Of a DNA stretch of 64,000 bases, positions 1 through 8,625 are shown one piece after another. The translations under genes were made by a program, and so were the position numbers. Source of the stretch: Treponema sp. UBA4377 (GTDB lineage Bacteria > Spirochaetota > Spirochaetia > Treponematales > Treponemataceae); the NCBI GenBank assembly GCA_002391235.1, contig DGRX01000004.1, forward strand, positions 95,951-159,950. Reading direction: 5' to 3'. Position 1 is the stretch's first letter; each line of letters starts with the position of its first letter. The notes below the pieces were generated by a model, which was not told the DNA's origin, searched no databases, and saw only the letters and a list, made by a program, of their open reading frames with translations.

Positions 1-22
1 TAATGTCGGAATAATGTCGGAA
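1..22. repeat. Two tandem copies of an 11-bp unit
   Basis: The unit TAATGTCGGAA occurs twice head to tail at the window edge, just upstream of the promoter of the first gene. More copies may lie outside the window. It could be a regulator half-site array or a short VNTR. Confidence 0.6.
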
Positions 23-27
23 TAAAC

Positions 28-56
28 TTGACTTTAAATATTTTGTATAGTATAAT
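28..56 (+). promoter_or_regulatory. Sigma-70 type promoter of the AlbA-domain gene
   Basis: TTGACT at 28-33 and TATAAT at 51-56 are separated by exactly 17 bp. Transcription should start near 63, only about three bases before the ATG at 66, and there is no Shine-Dalgarno sequence, so the mRNA is predicted to be leaderless. Confidence 0.75.
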
Positions 57-65
57 TTCCAATAT

Positions 66-1472
66 ATGGGTATAGAGGAAATAAAACGGAAGATTTCTTT
101 AGGCGAAAACATTGCCGTGGAATTCAAAAGATGCGGCAACGGAATGCAAAAAGACGTTTATGAAACAGTCTGCTCATTTTCAAATAGATTCGGCGGCGAC
201 ATTTTTTGCGGAGTTCTCGACGACGGCGCCATAGAAGGAATTCCCGAAGGCGCCGCGCAAGCAATAGTGAACAACTTTGTAAAAACTATCTCAAATGAAG
301 ATTTGTTTCAGCCAAAGCTTTTTATAACCCCGGAAATAGTTTTGATTGACGGAAAGCTCATCATTCATATCCACGTTCCATTTTCTTCCGAATTATGCAG
401 ATATAAAAAAGAAATTTATGACCGCATTGGCGAAAGCGATGTAATAGTAAAATCAACATCAAAAATTGTTGAGCTTGGAATCCGAAAACAGAATGTGTAT
501 ACCGAACAAAAAGTCTTTCCGTTTGCAACAATTTCGGAACTTAACGCAGATTTAATAGAACGCGCAAGACGAATGGCCGTTTACAAGAATGAAAATCATC
601 CGTGGAAAAACCTTTCCGACATGGAACTATTGCGAAGCGCAAGACTTTTTGGAGAAGACCTGGAAACAGGAAAAGAAGGCATAAACCTTGCTGGGCTTCT
701 TTTGTTTGGCCGAGATGATGTAATTGGTTCCGCCTGCCCTTCTTACAAAACAGATGCCATTCTTAAAAAAGTAAACACAGACCGCTATGACGACCGCCAG
801 ATTATTTCAACAAACCTTATAGATAGTTTTGATCAGCTCGTACAATTCGGTCAAAAGCATCTTTGGGATAAATTTCATATTGAAGGAATGCAGGCCGTAA
901 GTCTAAGAGACAAAATCCTGCGAGAAATGATTTCGAATATTCTAATGCATAGGGAATATGTAAGTCCTTACGTTTCACGCTTCATTATTGAAGAAGACAG
1001 AATGTACACAGAAAACCCTTGCAAGGCCCTGGATTATTTTAAGCTTACGCCGGACAATTTTACGCCGGTTTCTAAAAATCCTATAATCGCCTCCTTCTTT
1101 GTTCAGATTGGAAATGCCGACGAGCTTGGCAGCGGAATCAGAAATCTTTTTAAATACACAAAGCTATATTCTGGCGAAGAGCCGACAATGATAGAAAACG
1201 ACATTTTCAAAACAGAGATACCGCTCAACAACAGCTACTCGGCTGACGCAAACAAAGGCGCTCGGCAAAATGAAACAGAAGCCGCTCTAAGTTTGAATCA
1301 GCAGAAAATTATCAAGCTCATAAAAGAACAGCCTCAAATATCCGCGGAACAGATTGCAAAAGAACTGGATTTGTCCTCACGCACAGTGGAACGCAATTTG
1401 CAGGAACTCAAAACCATGTCTGTAATTGAACGCGCCGGCAGTAAAAAAGACGGAAGATGGGTAATTATATAA
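66..1472 (+). CDS. AlbA_2/Schlafen-like DNA-binding transcriptional regulator
   Basis: This 468-residue protein has the layout of RecG-like AlbA_2 regulators, which are not helicases. An N-terminal AlbA_2 domain (about 10-130, with the ENIAVEFKR signature near 14-22) is followed by a long middle region and a GHKL-like C-terminal ATPase segment (about 270-390). The last 59 residues form a winged HTH with a SSRTVERNLQELK recognition helix. The family binds DNA and is often found near phage-defence or stress genes. The ATG at 66 is chosen because the promoter ends about ten bases upstream. No partner gene is adjacent, and the target is unknown. Confidence 0.8.
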   Translation: MGIEEIKRKISLGENIAVEFKRCGNGMQKDVYETVCSFSNRFGGDIFCGVLDDGAIEGIPEGAAQAIVNNFVKTISNEDLFQPKLFITPEIVLIDGKLIIHIHVPFSSELCRYKKEIYDRIGESDVIVKSTSKIVELGIRKQNVYTEQKVFPFATISELNADLIERARRMAVYKNENHPWKNLSDMELLRSARLFGEDLETGKEGINLAGLLLFGRDDVIGSACPSYKTDAILKKVNTDRYDDRQIISTNLIDSFDQLVQFGQKHLWDKFHIEGMQAVSLRDKILREMISNILMHREYVSPYVSRFIIEEDRMYTENPCKALDYFKLTPDNFTPVSKNPIIASFFVQIGNADELGSGIRNLFKYTKLYSGEEPTMIENDIFKTEIPLNNSYSADANKGARQNETEAALSLNQQKIIKLIKEQPQISAEQIAKELDLSSRTVERNLQELKTMSVIERAGSKKDGRWVII

Positions 1473-1488
1473 GACGCTTAATTTTATT

Positions 1489-1575
1489 CCAGCACAGATT
1501 GTGACTTTTGCTACGATTTTTTGATGACAGATTTTTAAGGGCTGTTCCAGCAAGATTTTCTTCTATAACGCTAGA
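1489..1575 (-). pseudogene. Remnant of an InlB/flg_new repeat gene
   Basis: Read on the minus strand, this stretch encodes AGTALKNLSSKN followed by a frameshifted VTIC. This matches AGTTLKNLSSKNLDKVTIY inside the lipoprotein at 2143-4488; at DNA level a gattttttgatgacagattt-type string occurs both at about 1515 and at 3957. There is no start, and an extra base breaks the frame, so it is a decayed piece of a second repeat lipoprotein. Confidence 0.6.
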
Positions 1576-2087
1576 TGAACTTCTTTACCTTCTGAATCTA
1601 GAAGTTTTATATTTGCTTTTTTATAACGTAAAAACGGGTCTTTATCCAATCCCCATTCTTCAGGCATTTTTCTTGAAAGACCCAGACGATTTAAATCTTT
1701 ATCTTTTTCTGTGATTGTAGCAACATGCCAGCGATCTTTTAAAAGCATGAAAACGGATTCTTCTGAAAAAACAGTTCCGTCATCAAACTTTCCACTTTTA
1801 CAGGCTTCTTCACAAGGTTCTTGTATATATTTAGCCTTAGGAACAATATGTTCATAAACCAGCGGTGTTCCATCATTCAGATGATTCCAGGCTTCTTGTA
1901 AATAATAGTCTGTGTCATATTTTCCATTTTTGCTTCTAAGATTTATGTACAGATTTGAAAGAAACTTATTCATACCTTCACGTAGACCAATAGAGACATA
2001 ATTATTATTTTCTACGACAGACTTTAATTTTACAAGCAAGTCATAATAAGCTTTTGCCATTATTTTAATTGCTTCATCTGTTGTCAT
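1563..2087 (-). CDS. Hypothetical protein with a possible HNH-like EHIVPK motif
   Basis: This 174-residue soluble protein is not assigned to a family. The N-terminal 90 residues look helical. A conserved-looking YEHIVPKAKYI stretch sits near residues 79-89, and a basic segment with RLGLSRKMPEEWG follows near 138-150. EHIVPK resembles the first line of some HNH/McrA-type nucleases, but the second histidine and asparagine are not clear, so nuclease activity is only a guess. The start is supported by an AGGAG Shine-Dalgarno site upstream of 2087. The gene is AT-rich compared with the biosynthetic genes further right. Confidence 0.6.
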   Translation of the reverse strand: MTTDEAIKIMAKAYYDLLVKLKSVVENNNYVSIGLREGMNKFLSNLYINLRSKNGKYDTDYYLQEAWNHLNDGTPLVYEHIVPKAKYIQEPCEEACKSGKFDDGTVFSEESVFMLLKDRWHVATITEKDKDLNRLGLSRKMPEEWGLDKDPFLRYKKANIKLLDSEGKEVHLAL

Positions 2088-2142
2088 TTTTATTTTCTCC
2101 TGTTATTTATAATAACTTAATTTTTTCAATCATTTTTTATTC

Positions 2143-4488
2143 TTATTCTTTGTGATATAAAATCGTCTTATAAAATTTTCCACTTGATGATGTCCATTCA
2201 GAGACTTTTATTAAGTCTTCTGGATTTACACTTTCAAGTCTATCCCAATCGGAATCTACCATAGGATAAAAGGATAAATCTCCGTAATACCAGTTTGCAG
2301 AATCCTCAAAGGTAATTGTCTCTAATTTTTTAGATGAACTAAATGCATATCTTTCAATTACTTTTACATTTGCAGGAATTGTAATTGAAGTTAGCATTTT
2401 ACAGAAACTAAAACAAGAAGATCCAATTTCTTTAACACTGTTTGGAATTATAAAACTTGAAATTGCTGTATTAGAAAGCATTCTATAAGGTAACATTTCA
2501 ATACCCTCTTCGATAGATACAGATGATAATTTTTCACAATAATAAAATACATCTTCACCAAGCGAAGTAACTGTGGCAGGTATGTGTACGCTTTCTAATT
2601 TTGAATAAGAAAAAGCACCTTCATCTATAGTAGATACCGTTGGAGGTATTTCAATTGATTTTATCGAAGAATACATAAATGCATTTTTTCCAATCGAAGT
2701 AACTTCATCGGGAATTCTAAACTCAGTTATAGTTGATGGTACACATAAAAGTGTCTTTTTATCTTTTGTGTAAAGAACATTATTTATTACAGTGCAATAA
2801 GGATTGTCTTCATCAACAGTTATTTTTACTAAAGAAGTTGTTTTCTTAAATGCTGGATTAGAAAAGTTTATTGAAATTACTGTTTTAGGAATGAAAACTT
2901 CCGTAAGGGCAATACAATCTTTAAATGCATACTTTCCAATTGTTGTAAGACAAGAAGGCAAGATAATTGATTTTAGTTTTTTACAGCCGTCAAACGATTT
3001 GTCGAATGTTGTAACTCCAATTGCATTACTCATATCAAGATTTACAAGTACACCTTTGGGAAGACTGTTAATTGCTTCACAAATATCTTTAAGCAAATTA
3101 TCTGTAATTGGTCCAACCAGATATACTGTTGAAGTTACTCCAAGATTTTTTATAGTATCTACGACAGTTTCTGCAGTTGTTTCTGTATTCTGCCATTTTG
3201 CATAGAGCGTATAGTCTTTATCAATATGAGTATTAAAATCAAATTTTTCTGTCATTGCTTCGTCTGTATACCAGCCTGCAAGTACACAGTGTTCTTTTGT
3301 ACAGTTTTCAGGACGGGCTAAAGTATCGTAGTAATTTAGTTTTTGACTTTCTAGGGCTGTACCGCCATTGGTAACGAAAGTGATATTGAAAAAGTCAAGT
3401 TCCCAATGAGGAATTAGTGTTGTTTTATCGTATTGCATAGTAAATGTGTTAACGCCATCTTTTGTATAAATAACGTCGTTGACTTCTTCTATGATATTAC
3501 CATTTTTTTCTATTTTATAACCAAATCCCAACAGATGATGGTGAGCTCGAGTTACATTATCGAAATCAACATGAACTGTTTGTCCCCATTTGATATATGC
3601 AGTTTCCGGTTTATTTGTACTTATGCTTTCTTCTCCTATTATTTCTGATTTTTCTCCTTCGTCATAAATAAGACGGAGAAGACTGCGCTTATAATACAAC
3701 TCGAATATTGATGAACAGTCAGGGTTAACAGTAATTTCGACAGGCGAAAGATGAAAGTCAGTATATGCCTTCATACCATTTGTATCATCGTGTTTATTTG
3801 TAACATCAATATATCTTACTTTTGAGCCTGCTGTTGCAGGTACTTTTTTTCTTTTTTCAACACATTCAACATATTCATCATCATCTGCATTTTCATAAAA
3901 ATATTTTATCGTATAGTAGCAATCTGCCCAAACAGCATAGATCGTAACTTTGTCAAGATTTTTTGATGACAGATTTTTTAAGGTTGTTCCTGCAGTATAA
4001 ATATTAATGGTTTCATCTTGTGATAAAGCCCAGCCAACAAACTTCATGTTTGTCTTATTAAAAGTATTTTCAGGTAAAGTAAATTCTTCATCGTAGGTGC
4101 AAGAAATATCGTTTAGCTTTGTGCCATATCCACCATTGGAATTAAATGTAACCGTATAAGTATTTGCTGTCCAACGCGCTGTCAATGTGATGTTTTTTGT
4201 AATCGGTGTGTCAAAATCAAATTCTGTATCATCACAGTACCATTCGTTAAAAGTGTAGCCTGTTTTTGTCGGGTTCTCAGGCTTTGTTATACATTCATTT
4301 TCTTTAATTACTTGTAAAGAAACTTCGCTTCCGCCATTTGAATTAAATGTAATTTTATAGCTTCCTGGAGGTGTAGGCTTTTCTTGTGTCATCCCTGTTG
4401 ACTCAACCGCTGGGTTTGAACAGCTTGTAAAACATAGCGGTATTACAATAAGTGCAAGTGCCAAAGCAAATTTTGAAAAATTTTTCAT
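2143..4488 (-). CDS. Lipoprotein with InlB B-repeats and BspA-type leucine-rich repeats
   Basis: This 781-residue surface lipoprotein opens with a signal peptide and lipobox ending CFTSC, so C23 is the likely lipidated residue. Three Listeria-Bacteroides (flg_new/InlB B) repeats follow, each with an F-NSNGG or FVTNGG start and a final ARW, AVW or AKW. The C-terminal half carries about eight BspA-like LRR_5 repeats of the type I-IPxxVTSIGxxAF. Such proteins mediate adhesion in oral and gut treponemes. The ATG at 4488 is preferred over one 120 bases upstream because GGAGG lies just before it and the signal peptide starts there. Low GC and a related fragment nearby suggest a mobile repeat family. 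Confidence 0.9.
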   Translation of the reverse strand: MKNFSKFALALALIVIPLCFTSCSNPAVESTGMTQEKPTPPGSYKITFNSNGGSEVSLQVIKENECITKPENPTKTGYTFNEWYCDDTEFDFDTPITKNITLTARWTANTYTVTFNSNGGYGTKLNDISCTYDEEFTLPENTFNKTNMKFVGWALSQDETINIYTAGTTLKNLSSKNLDKVTIYAVWADCYYTIKYFYENADDDEYVECVEKRKKVPATAGSKVRYIDVTNKHDDTNGMKAYTDFHLSPVEITVNPDCSSIFELYYKRSLLRLIYDEGEKSEIIGEESISTNKPETAYIKWGQTVHVDFDNVTRAHHHLLGFGYKIEKNGNIIEEVNDVIYTKDGVNTFTMQYDKTTLIPHWELDFFNITFVTNGGTALESQKLNYYDTLARPENCTKEHCVLAGWYTDEAMTEKFDFNTHIDKDYTLYAKWQNTETTAETVVDTIKNLGVTSTVYLVGPITDNLLKDICEAINSLPKGVLVNLDMSNAIGVTTFDKSFDGCKKLKSIILPSCLTTIGKYAFKDCIALTEVFIPKTVISINFSNPAFKKTTSLVKITVDEDNPYCTVINNVLYTKDKKTLLCVPSTITEFRIPDEVTSIGKNAFMYSSIKSIEIPPTVSTIDEGAFSYSKLESVHIPATVTSLGEDVFYYCEKLSSVSIEEGIEMLPYRMLSNTAISSFIIPNSVKEIGSSCFSFCKMLTSITIPANVKVIERYAFSSSKKLETITFEDSANWYYGDLSFYPMVDSDWDRLESVNPEDLIKVSEWTSSSGKFYKTILYHKE

Positions 4489-4651
4489 AAAAAATCCTCC
4501 AGATATTTTTTGCATAACGCGTAATAAGTCATTTTTTACTAAAGTATAAATTATAAAAGGTCGTGATGTAAGTTTGCCGTCTTTGTCAAAAACAATGAGT
4601 TGACTCATTGTTTTTTAATGACCCTCATCTAGCCACAAAAGCGCCCTGTTA

Positions 4652-4660
4652 TGCTATACT
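4652..4660 (+). promoter_or_regulatory. Extended -10 promoter of the response regulator
   Basis: TGCTATACT is an extended -10 box whose predicted +1 coincides with the ATG at 4667. No good -35 box is visible. The gene appears to be read from a leaderless mRNA. Confidence 0.55.
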
Positions 4661-4666
4661 AGGACT

Positions 4667-5293
4667 ATGAAAAAATTGATTTTGATTGACGACCACAAGA
4701 TGCTGCGCAAGGGCATTTCTTCATATATCACAGAAAACACGGACTGGACTATTCTGGCCGAGGCCGAAAGCCTGGAAGAAATTCCTGGCATAATAAAAAA
4801 AATCGCGCCCCAAAAAGACGACAAAATCGTCGCCGTCGTTGACATACAAATAAAGGGCTCTTCCGACTATCCATTCAGCGGTTTTGAAGCCGTAAAGCTT
4901 CTTTCCAAGGCCGGCGTTCCAAGCGTGATATTTTCAAGCCACGACACTGGGGCGCTTATTGAACGCGCGATGAGCGCCGAGGTTGGAGCCAAGGGTTTTG
5001 TCTCAAAATTAAGCGACGAAAAAATGCTGCTCGACGCAATCAACACGGTCGCCGCGGGAAAGACTTTTGTTCAGCCTGATTTAGTGGCCTCGCTTATGGA
5101 AATGAATTCCTTATTGTCCGTTCTTACAAAAAGGGAGATGCAGGTTGTAAAGCTTATTCAGGACGGACGCGCAAACGAAGAAATCGCCTCAAAGCTTCAA
5201 ATCAAGCTTACGACTTTGGAAAACTACATCAGCGTGATTTACGACAAAATCGGCTGCCGCGACCGTTCAAGCTTGCTTGAAAAATTAAGGTAA
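4667..5293 (+). CDS. NarL/FixJ-type response regulator
   Basis: The 208-residue protein has an N-terminal receiver domain (acidic pair D8/D9, phospho-acceptor D59 in VVDIQI, conserved K114) and a C-terminal LuxR-type HTH starting around residue 145 (LTKREMQVVKLI and later TLENYISVIYDKIG). It should be phosphorylated by the histidine kinase encoded 19 bp downstream and act as a DNA-binding activator. The receiver has a short insertion (about 63-72, KGSSDYPFSG) between the phosphorylation site and helix 3. The start codon falls at the predicted transcription start. Target genes are unknown; the membrane protein gene at 6156-6767 is a neighbour. Confidence 0.9.
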   Translation: MKKLILIDDHKMLRKGISSYITENTDWTILAEAESLEEIPGIIKKIAPQKDDKIVAVVDIQIKGSSDYPFSGFEAVKLLSKAGVPSVIFSSHDTGALIERAMSAEVGAKGFVSKLSDEKMLLDAINTVAAGKTFVQPDLVASLMEMNSLLSVLTKREMQVVKLIQDGRANEEIASKLQIKLTTLENYISVIYDKIGCRDRSSLLEKLR

Positions 5294-5311
5294 TTTTGCC
5301 AAAATGAAAGC

Positions 5312-6181
5312 ATGGATTTGACAGAGACAAACCTTGCTGTTTTTCAATTTATAGAGCTTCTCTCAATCATTTCATTTTTGTGCATCGCCTTCGCGCTTTT
5401 CCTTCTTTCGTACATAAAGGGCAAAGAAAAAAACAGAAGCCTCGAAGAGCAAAACAAAAAAGAGCGCCTTGTGACAGAAACAATCACGCAAGTGCAGGAA
5501 AACGAGCGCAGCCGCATAAGCCGCGATTTGCACGACACTGTCACCCAAGACATAAGGACGGCCCTGCTTTACGCGCATAAACTCAACGATTCAAATGAAT
5601 TCTCGCAGGAACAAAAAGACTTGCTTTTAAAAATCCAAAAAATCGAAGAGGAAAATTTGCGCAACATTCGGAACATAATCCGAAACTTGACGCCAAGCGA
5701 AATAGAAAGCGCTTCTATCGTTCAACTGCTTTCGGAACTGTGCGAAAACACAAATGAGTCCGGCGGAATCGAATGCAAGTTTTACGCGGAAGATCCAAGC
5801 CTCTTTGCAAAGCTCAACACAGAGCAAAAGCTGCATGTTTTTAGAATCGTCCAGGAAAGCGTCAACAACGCCTTAAAACATTCCAAAGCCAGCGAAATAA
5901 GCGTGATTGTCCGCGAAGAAAGCGGCGCGGAAAATCCAGGCCAAAGGCGCCTTTTGTTTTTGGTCAGTGACGATGGAATTGGATTGCCGCAAGCATACGC
6001 AAATGACGGCGATTCCAGCGCCCAAAGCGCTAAAGACAAAGAAGAAAACATTATCTCGCAAAACACCCATCTGGGCCTAAAAGGAATGAAAAGCCGCGCC
6101 GAGCTTCTGGGCGCGAAGCTAGAAATTAAAAGCGACAAAGAAACCGGCACCCAAATCAAGCTTTATTTGCCGGCGGAATGA
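5312..6181 (+). CDS. NarX-type sensor histidine kinase (HisKA_3/HATPase)
   Basis: The 289-residue kinase has one N-terminal membrane helix (about 10-35), a short linker coiled coil, and a HisKA_3 dimerisation domain with phospho-acceptor H74 in SRDLHDTV. The HATPase domain carries the N box (QESVNNALKHS), the G1 box (DDGIGL) and the G2-like GLKGMKSRAELLGA. There is no extracellular sensor domain, so input probably comes from the membrane or a partner. It forms an operon with the response regulator upstream. Its 3' end overlaps the convergent gene 6156-6767 by 26 bp, a membrane protein that could be the sensing partner, though that is inference. Confidence 0.9.
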   Translation: MDLTETNLAVFQFIELLSIISFLCIAFALFLLSYIKGKEKNRSLEEQNKKERLVTETITQVQENERSRISRDLHDTVTQDIRTALLYAHKLNDSNEFSQEQKDLLLKIQKIEEENLRNIRNIIRNLTPSEIESASIVQLLSELCENTNESGGIECKFYAEDPSLFAKLNTEQKLHVFRIVQESVNNALKHSKASEISVIVREESGAENPGQRRLLFLVSDDGIGLPQAYANDGDSSAQSAKDKEENIISQNTHLGLKGMKSRAELLGAKLEIKSDKETGTQIKLYLPAE

Positions 6182-6767
6182 TTTTAGAAACGCCACTAAA
6201 GCAAAGCCAGCCGATGCAAACGCTTATCGCCTTGTCCAAAATATTTACAGGAACGCGCGGCAAGAGCGCTGAAATAAAAACGGAAACGCTGTTGCTGCTT
6301 AAAAGCGCGTACATAAACTTCACTTGGGAATCTTCTTTGTAGCCGGTAAAGACGTTAAGAAAGGTAAAAATCGTGGCGCCTTCCACGCTGACTATAAGCG
6401 AAATCAAAAAGACAAGAAGAATCAAGTCAGTAATTTCAATCTTTTTTCGTATTTTGATGTACACCCTGATTATTAGGACAATCGTAAGGCTGCAAATCGC
6501 CCACACCAGCGACCACAGGGGAACTTTTGCATAGATGACTGTTGTCGCAATATGATACAAAAGCGCGCTTATAACGCCGCAGACTCCGCCAAAAAAAGAA
6601 GCGGAAATTGTGAATATTGTATCCATATAAAGCGGAACGGGATTAAAGTTCTGAAGGTAATTGACCGCGATATTCAAAAGGGCAAAAACAATTCCAAGAG
6701 GAAGCTGCCATTTTAAGGAATAGGCGAATGCAGAAGCCTGTTGTTTTTCTAACGCTTTGTTTTCCAT
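6156..6767 (-). CDS. Polytopic membrane protein, ECF S-component-like
   Basis: This 203-residue protein has about six hydrophobic segments. The stretch with PLYMDTIFTISASFFGGVCG resembles substrate-binding S-components of ECF transporters and the membrane sensor part of some treponemal kinases. No ECF ATPase or T-component is nearby. The ATG at 6767 is preferred over a TTG six bases upstream because TGCTATAAT (6784-6776 on the minus strand) puts the transcript start at about 6769. Its end overlaps the kinase gene tail to tail. It could be a vitamin transporter subunit or an accessory sensor. Confidence 0.6.
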   Translation of the reverse strand: MENKALEKQQASAFAYSLKWQLPLGIVFALLNIAVNYLQNFNPVPLYMDTIFTISASFFGGVCGVISALLYHIATTVIYAKVPLWSLVWAICSLTIVLIIRVYIKIRKKIEITDLILLVFLISLIVSVEGATIFTFLNVFTGYKEDSQVKFMYALLSSNSVSVFISALLPRVPVNILDKAISVCIGWLCFSGVSKIIPPANKA

Positions 6768-6818
6768 ATTCAATCATTATAGCATAAAACCCGTTGGAAT
6801 AAAAGCGGCAAAACAATG

Positions 6819-7724
6819 TTATTTAAAATCCGCTTCCAAATCAGAAAGAATCTCCTCAACCGCCGCCCGCAGCTTTCGCTCGTTTTGCGTTCCTGAAATT
6901 TCTTTTTTGCGGATAAAGCCGACGTCGTAATATCCCAGCGCGTTTCCCGCCTCGTGGATTACAAACTTTCCTTGGTAGGGGCCGTTTTCCAAAACGATTC
7001 GCGGAACCAAGGCGATTCCAAGCCCCAGCTGCGCGATGGCCAAAAGCGCTTCGTTGCCTTCCGTTTCGGCGGCGATTTTTGGCTTTACGTTGCGGCTTTT
7101 TGTCCACTTGTCAAAGCGCTTGCGGGCCAAGCCGGTTTTGGGAAGAACCAAGGGCGCGCTTGAAACTATGTCCTGCGGCGAGCCGTCAAGCTTTGTCCAC
7201 GGGCCGTCCGCGCTGGCCGCGTAAATCAAGGGTGTTTTTATGACGTTGGTGGATTCTATCGCCGCGTTTCCTTCTTCGGGAATGGCGGCGACGGCCAAAA
7301 GGACGCGGCCTTCTTTTACAGCGTTAAAGGCGCCCGCCTCGCCGCCGGTTTGCACCGACAAGCGCACGGCCGGATATTTTTGGGAAAGCGCTTTGATGAA
7401 GGGCGGAAGAATCGTGTAGCAGGCGGTGACGCTGGCGTAAACTTTTAGGTCGCCCGAAAGCAAATCGCTTCCTTTTGAAAACTCTTCAAGCAAGCCCTTG
7501 CGTTTTGTCACCGCCTCGCGCGCGAATGCCAAAAACTTTTTTCCGCGCTCGGTCAGGGAAACCCTGCGGTTGTCGCGGTCCAAAAGCGCCGCGCCCGCCT
7601 CCTCTTCCAGCCTAGCAACCATTCGGCTTAAGGCGGAAGGGCTCATAGCGCATAAATCCGCCGCCTTTGAAAAGTTCAGCGTCTCAGCCAGAGTGATAAA
7701 GGCATCCAGTTCATAAAAGTCCAT
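6819..7724 (-). CDS. LysR-family transcriptional regulator
   Basis: The 301-residue protein has an N-terminal winged HTH (about 1-60, with SKAADLCAMSPSALSRMVAR) and a periplasmic-binding-protein-like effector domain (about 90-295). LysR proteins usually regulate a divergent neighbour, but here the upstream genes run in the same direction. A truncated copy of this gene's 5' end lies at 8622-8730, immediately divergent from the polyene-type ketosynthase, which suggests that this regulator or a lost paralogue controlled that cluster. The promoter TTGGAA-N17-TAAAAT places the start of transcription on the ATG. Confidence 0.9.
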   Translation of the reverse strand: MDFYELDAFITLAETLNFSKAADLCAMSPSALSRMVARLEEEAGAALLDRDNRRVSLTERGKKFLAFAREAVTKRKGLLEEFSKGSDLLSGDLKVYASVTACYTILPPFIKALSQKYPAVRLSVQTGGEAGAFNAVKEGRVLLAVAAIPEEGNAAIESTNVIKTPLIYAASADGPWTKLDGSPQDIVSSAPLVLPKTGLARKRFDKWTKSRNVKPKIAAETEGNEALLAIAQLGLGIALVPRIVLENGPYQGKFVIHEAGNALGYYDVGFIRKKEISGTQNERKLRAAVEEILSDLEADFK

Positions 7725-7730
7725 AAACGG

Positions 7731-7759
7731 ATTTTAGCGCCAATCGCCATTTGTTCCAA
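7731..7759 (-). promoter_or_regulatory. Promoter of the LysR gene, leaderless
   Basis: On the minus strand TTGGAA (7759-7754) and TAAAAT (7736-7731) are 17 bp apart. Six bases later comes the ATG at 7724, so the predicted transcript begins with the start codon. Confidence 0.7.
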
Positions 7760-7764
7760 GCGTT

Positions 7765-8208
7765 CTATGCGTTTATTCCATAGCCCGCAAGATGAGTCTT
7801 GATTTTTTCAAAAAGTTCTTGAGCGCTTTCCGCTAAAAAAAGCTCTTTCTTTTTCCGTTCGTCTTTAAAAAGTTCGATAAAGGCGGCTATTGTCTTAAGC
7901 TCTTTGTAAGAAACCGAAGGCCAAGCCGTGAGCAGGCAAATTCGCTTTTTTTGCGTCACGGCGATAGAAGCGCAAAAACGGCTCACGCCCTGCGACTGCG
8001 CGTGGGGCATTGAAACGTCCTCTCCAATGTCAACGCTTCCAAGAGCTTCCCTGTTCAACAAGTCTGTCTTTAAAATTTTCTTGTCTCTAACGCAACCTGT
8101 TCTTTCCAACAAGGCTATCATTTGGTCAAGGACAGCCTCTCTTCCTGCGTCACAAACAGTCAAAGACACGGATTCCGGCAATATCCAACATTCGTTATTT
8201 TGAGTCAT
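7765..8208 (-). CDS. PTS EIIA domain protein (fructose/nitrogen type)
   Basis: This 147-residue protein matches the PTS_EIIA_2 fold: helices followed by GEDVSMPHAQSQGV, where H69 is the phospho-accepting histidine. It accepts phosphate from HPr or NPr and either passes it to an EIIB domain or acts as a regulatory EIIA(Ntr). No EIIB, EIIC, HPr or EI gene is in the window, so a regulatory role is more likely than sugar uptake. That fits the sigma-54-type promoter found elsewhere in the window, but the link is inference. A GGAAGGA Shine-Dalgarno sequence sits in a hairpin upstream. Confidence 0.85.
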   Translation of the reverse strand: MTQNNECWILPESVSLTVCDAGREAVLDQMIALLERTGCVRDKKILKTDLLNREALGSVDIGEDVSMPHAQSQGVSRFCASIAVTQKKRICLLTAWPSVSYKELKTIAAFIELFKDERKKKELFLAESAQELFEKIKTHLAGYGINA

Positions 8209-8214
8209 AAAATC

Positions 8215-8247
8215 CTTCCTAAAATTTTTTGTAGATTTTTTAGGAAG
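8215..8247 (-). promoter_or_regulatory. Hairpin covering the Shine-Dalgarno site of the EIIA gene
   Basis: CTTCCTAAAA and TTTTAGGAAG form a perfect 10-bp inverted repeat with a 13-base loop. On the minus strand the second arm contains AGGAAG, the ribosome binding site used by the ATG at 8208, so pairing would block translation. It may also work as a weak terminator for the gene ending at 8251. Confidence 0.5.
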
Positions 8248-8250
8248 TGT

Positions 8251-8589
8251 TTACGGAAGGCTTTGAATTGCAATTACTGATTTTATGTAGCGCGAAAGTT
8301 TTTTTTCTGAAAGTTGAAGCGGAATAAAGAAAACAAATCTTAGATTCTTTTTATATTTTATTGTATTCGCTTTAAATGGCAACGCAAAGAAATTCTTTGA
8401 AATCAAGGAAGACGCTTCTTGTTTTAAATTCTGCCTAATTTCTGGAAAAACACAAGGAAGCGTTTGCAAAGCAGACAAAACGAACGTGTCTTGAATTTCT
8501 GAATTTTGAATCCGTTTAAATTCTGGCCCGCATTGGAGCGACAAGCCTAAAAAAAGTAAAAGCGCGAACAAAAGCTTTACGGACTTCAT
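8251..8589 (-). CDS. Small secreted or lipid-anchored hypothetical protein
   Basis: This 112-residue protein begins with a typical signal sequence (MKSVKLLFALLLFLGLSLQC); the cysteine at position 20 could be lipidated although the -1 residue (Q) is not standard. The rest is basic and mixed, with no recognised domain. The ATG at 8589 is chosen over one 36 bases upstream because the signal peptide starts there and TTGACC-N17-TAAAAT ends eight bases before it. It could form a transcription unit with the EIIA gene, 42 bp downstream. Confidence 0.65.
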   Translation of the reverse strand: MKSVKLLFALLLFLGLSLQCGPEFKRIQNSEIQDTFVLSALQTLPCVFPEIRQNLKQEASSLISKNFFALPFKANTIKYKKNLRFVFFIPLQLSEKKLSRYIKSVIAIQSLP

Positions 8590-8596
8590 AAAAAAG

Positions 8597-8625
8597 ATTT
8601 TAGCGCCCAAAAGCCTAATGGTCAA
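8597..8625 (-). promoter_or_regulatory. Promoter of the small secreted protein gene
   Basis: Minus-strand TTGACC (8625-8620) and TAAAAT (8602-8597) are 17 bp apart, and the ATG at 8589 lies at about +2. The -35 box sits at the junction with the duplicated LysR fragment. Confidence 0.65.

Noticed and set aside
4489..4608. N-terminal extension of the repeat lipoprotein
   Set aside because: It would place 40 residues before the signal peptide; GGAGG and the signal sequence point to the start at 4488.
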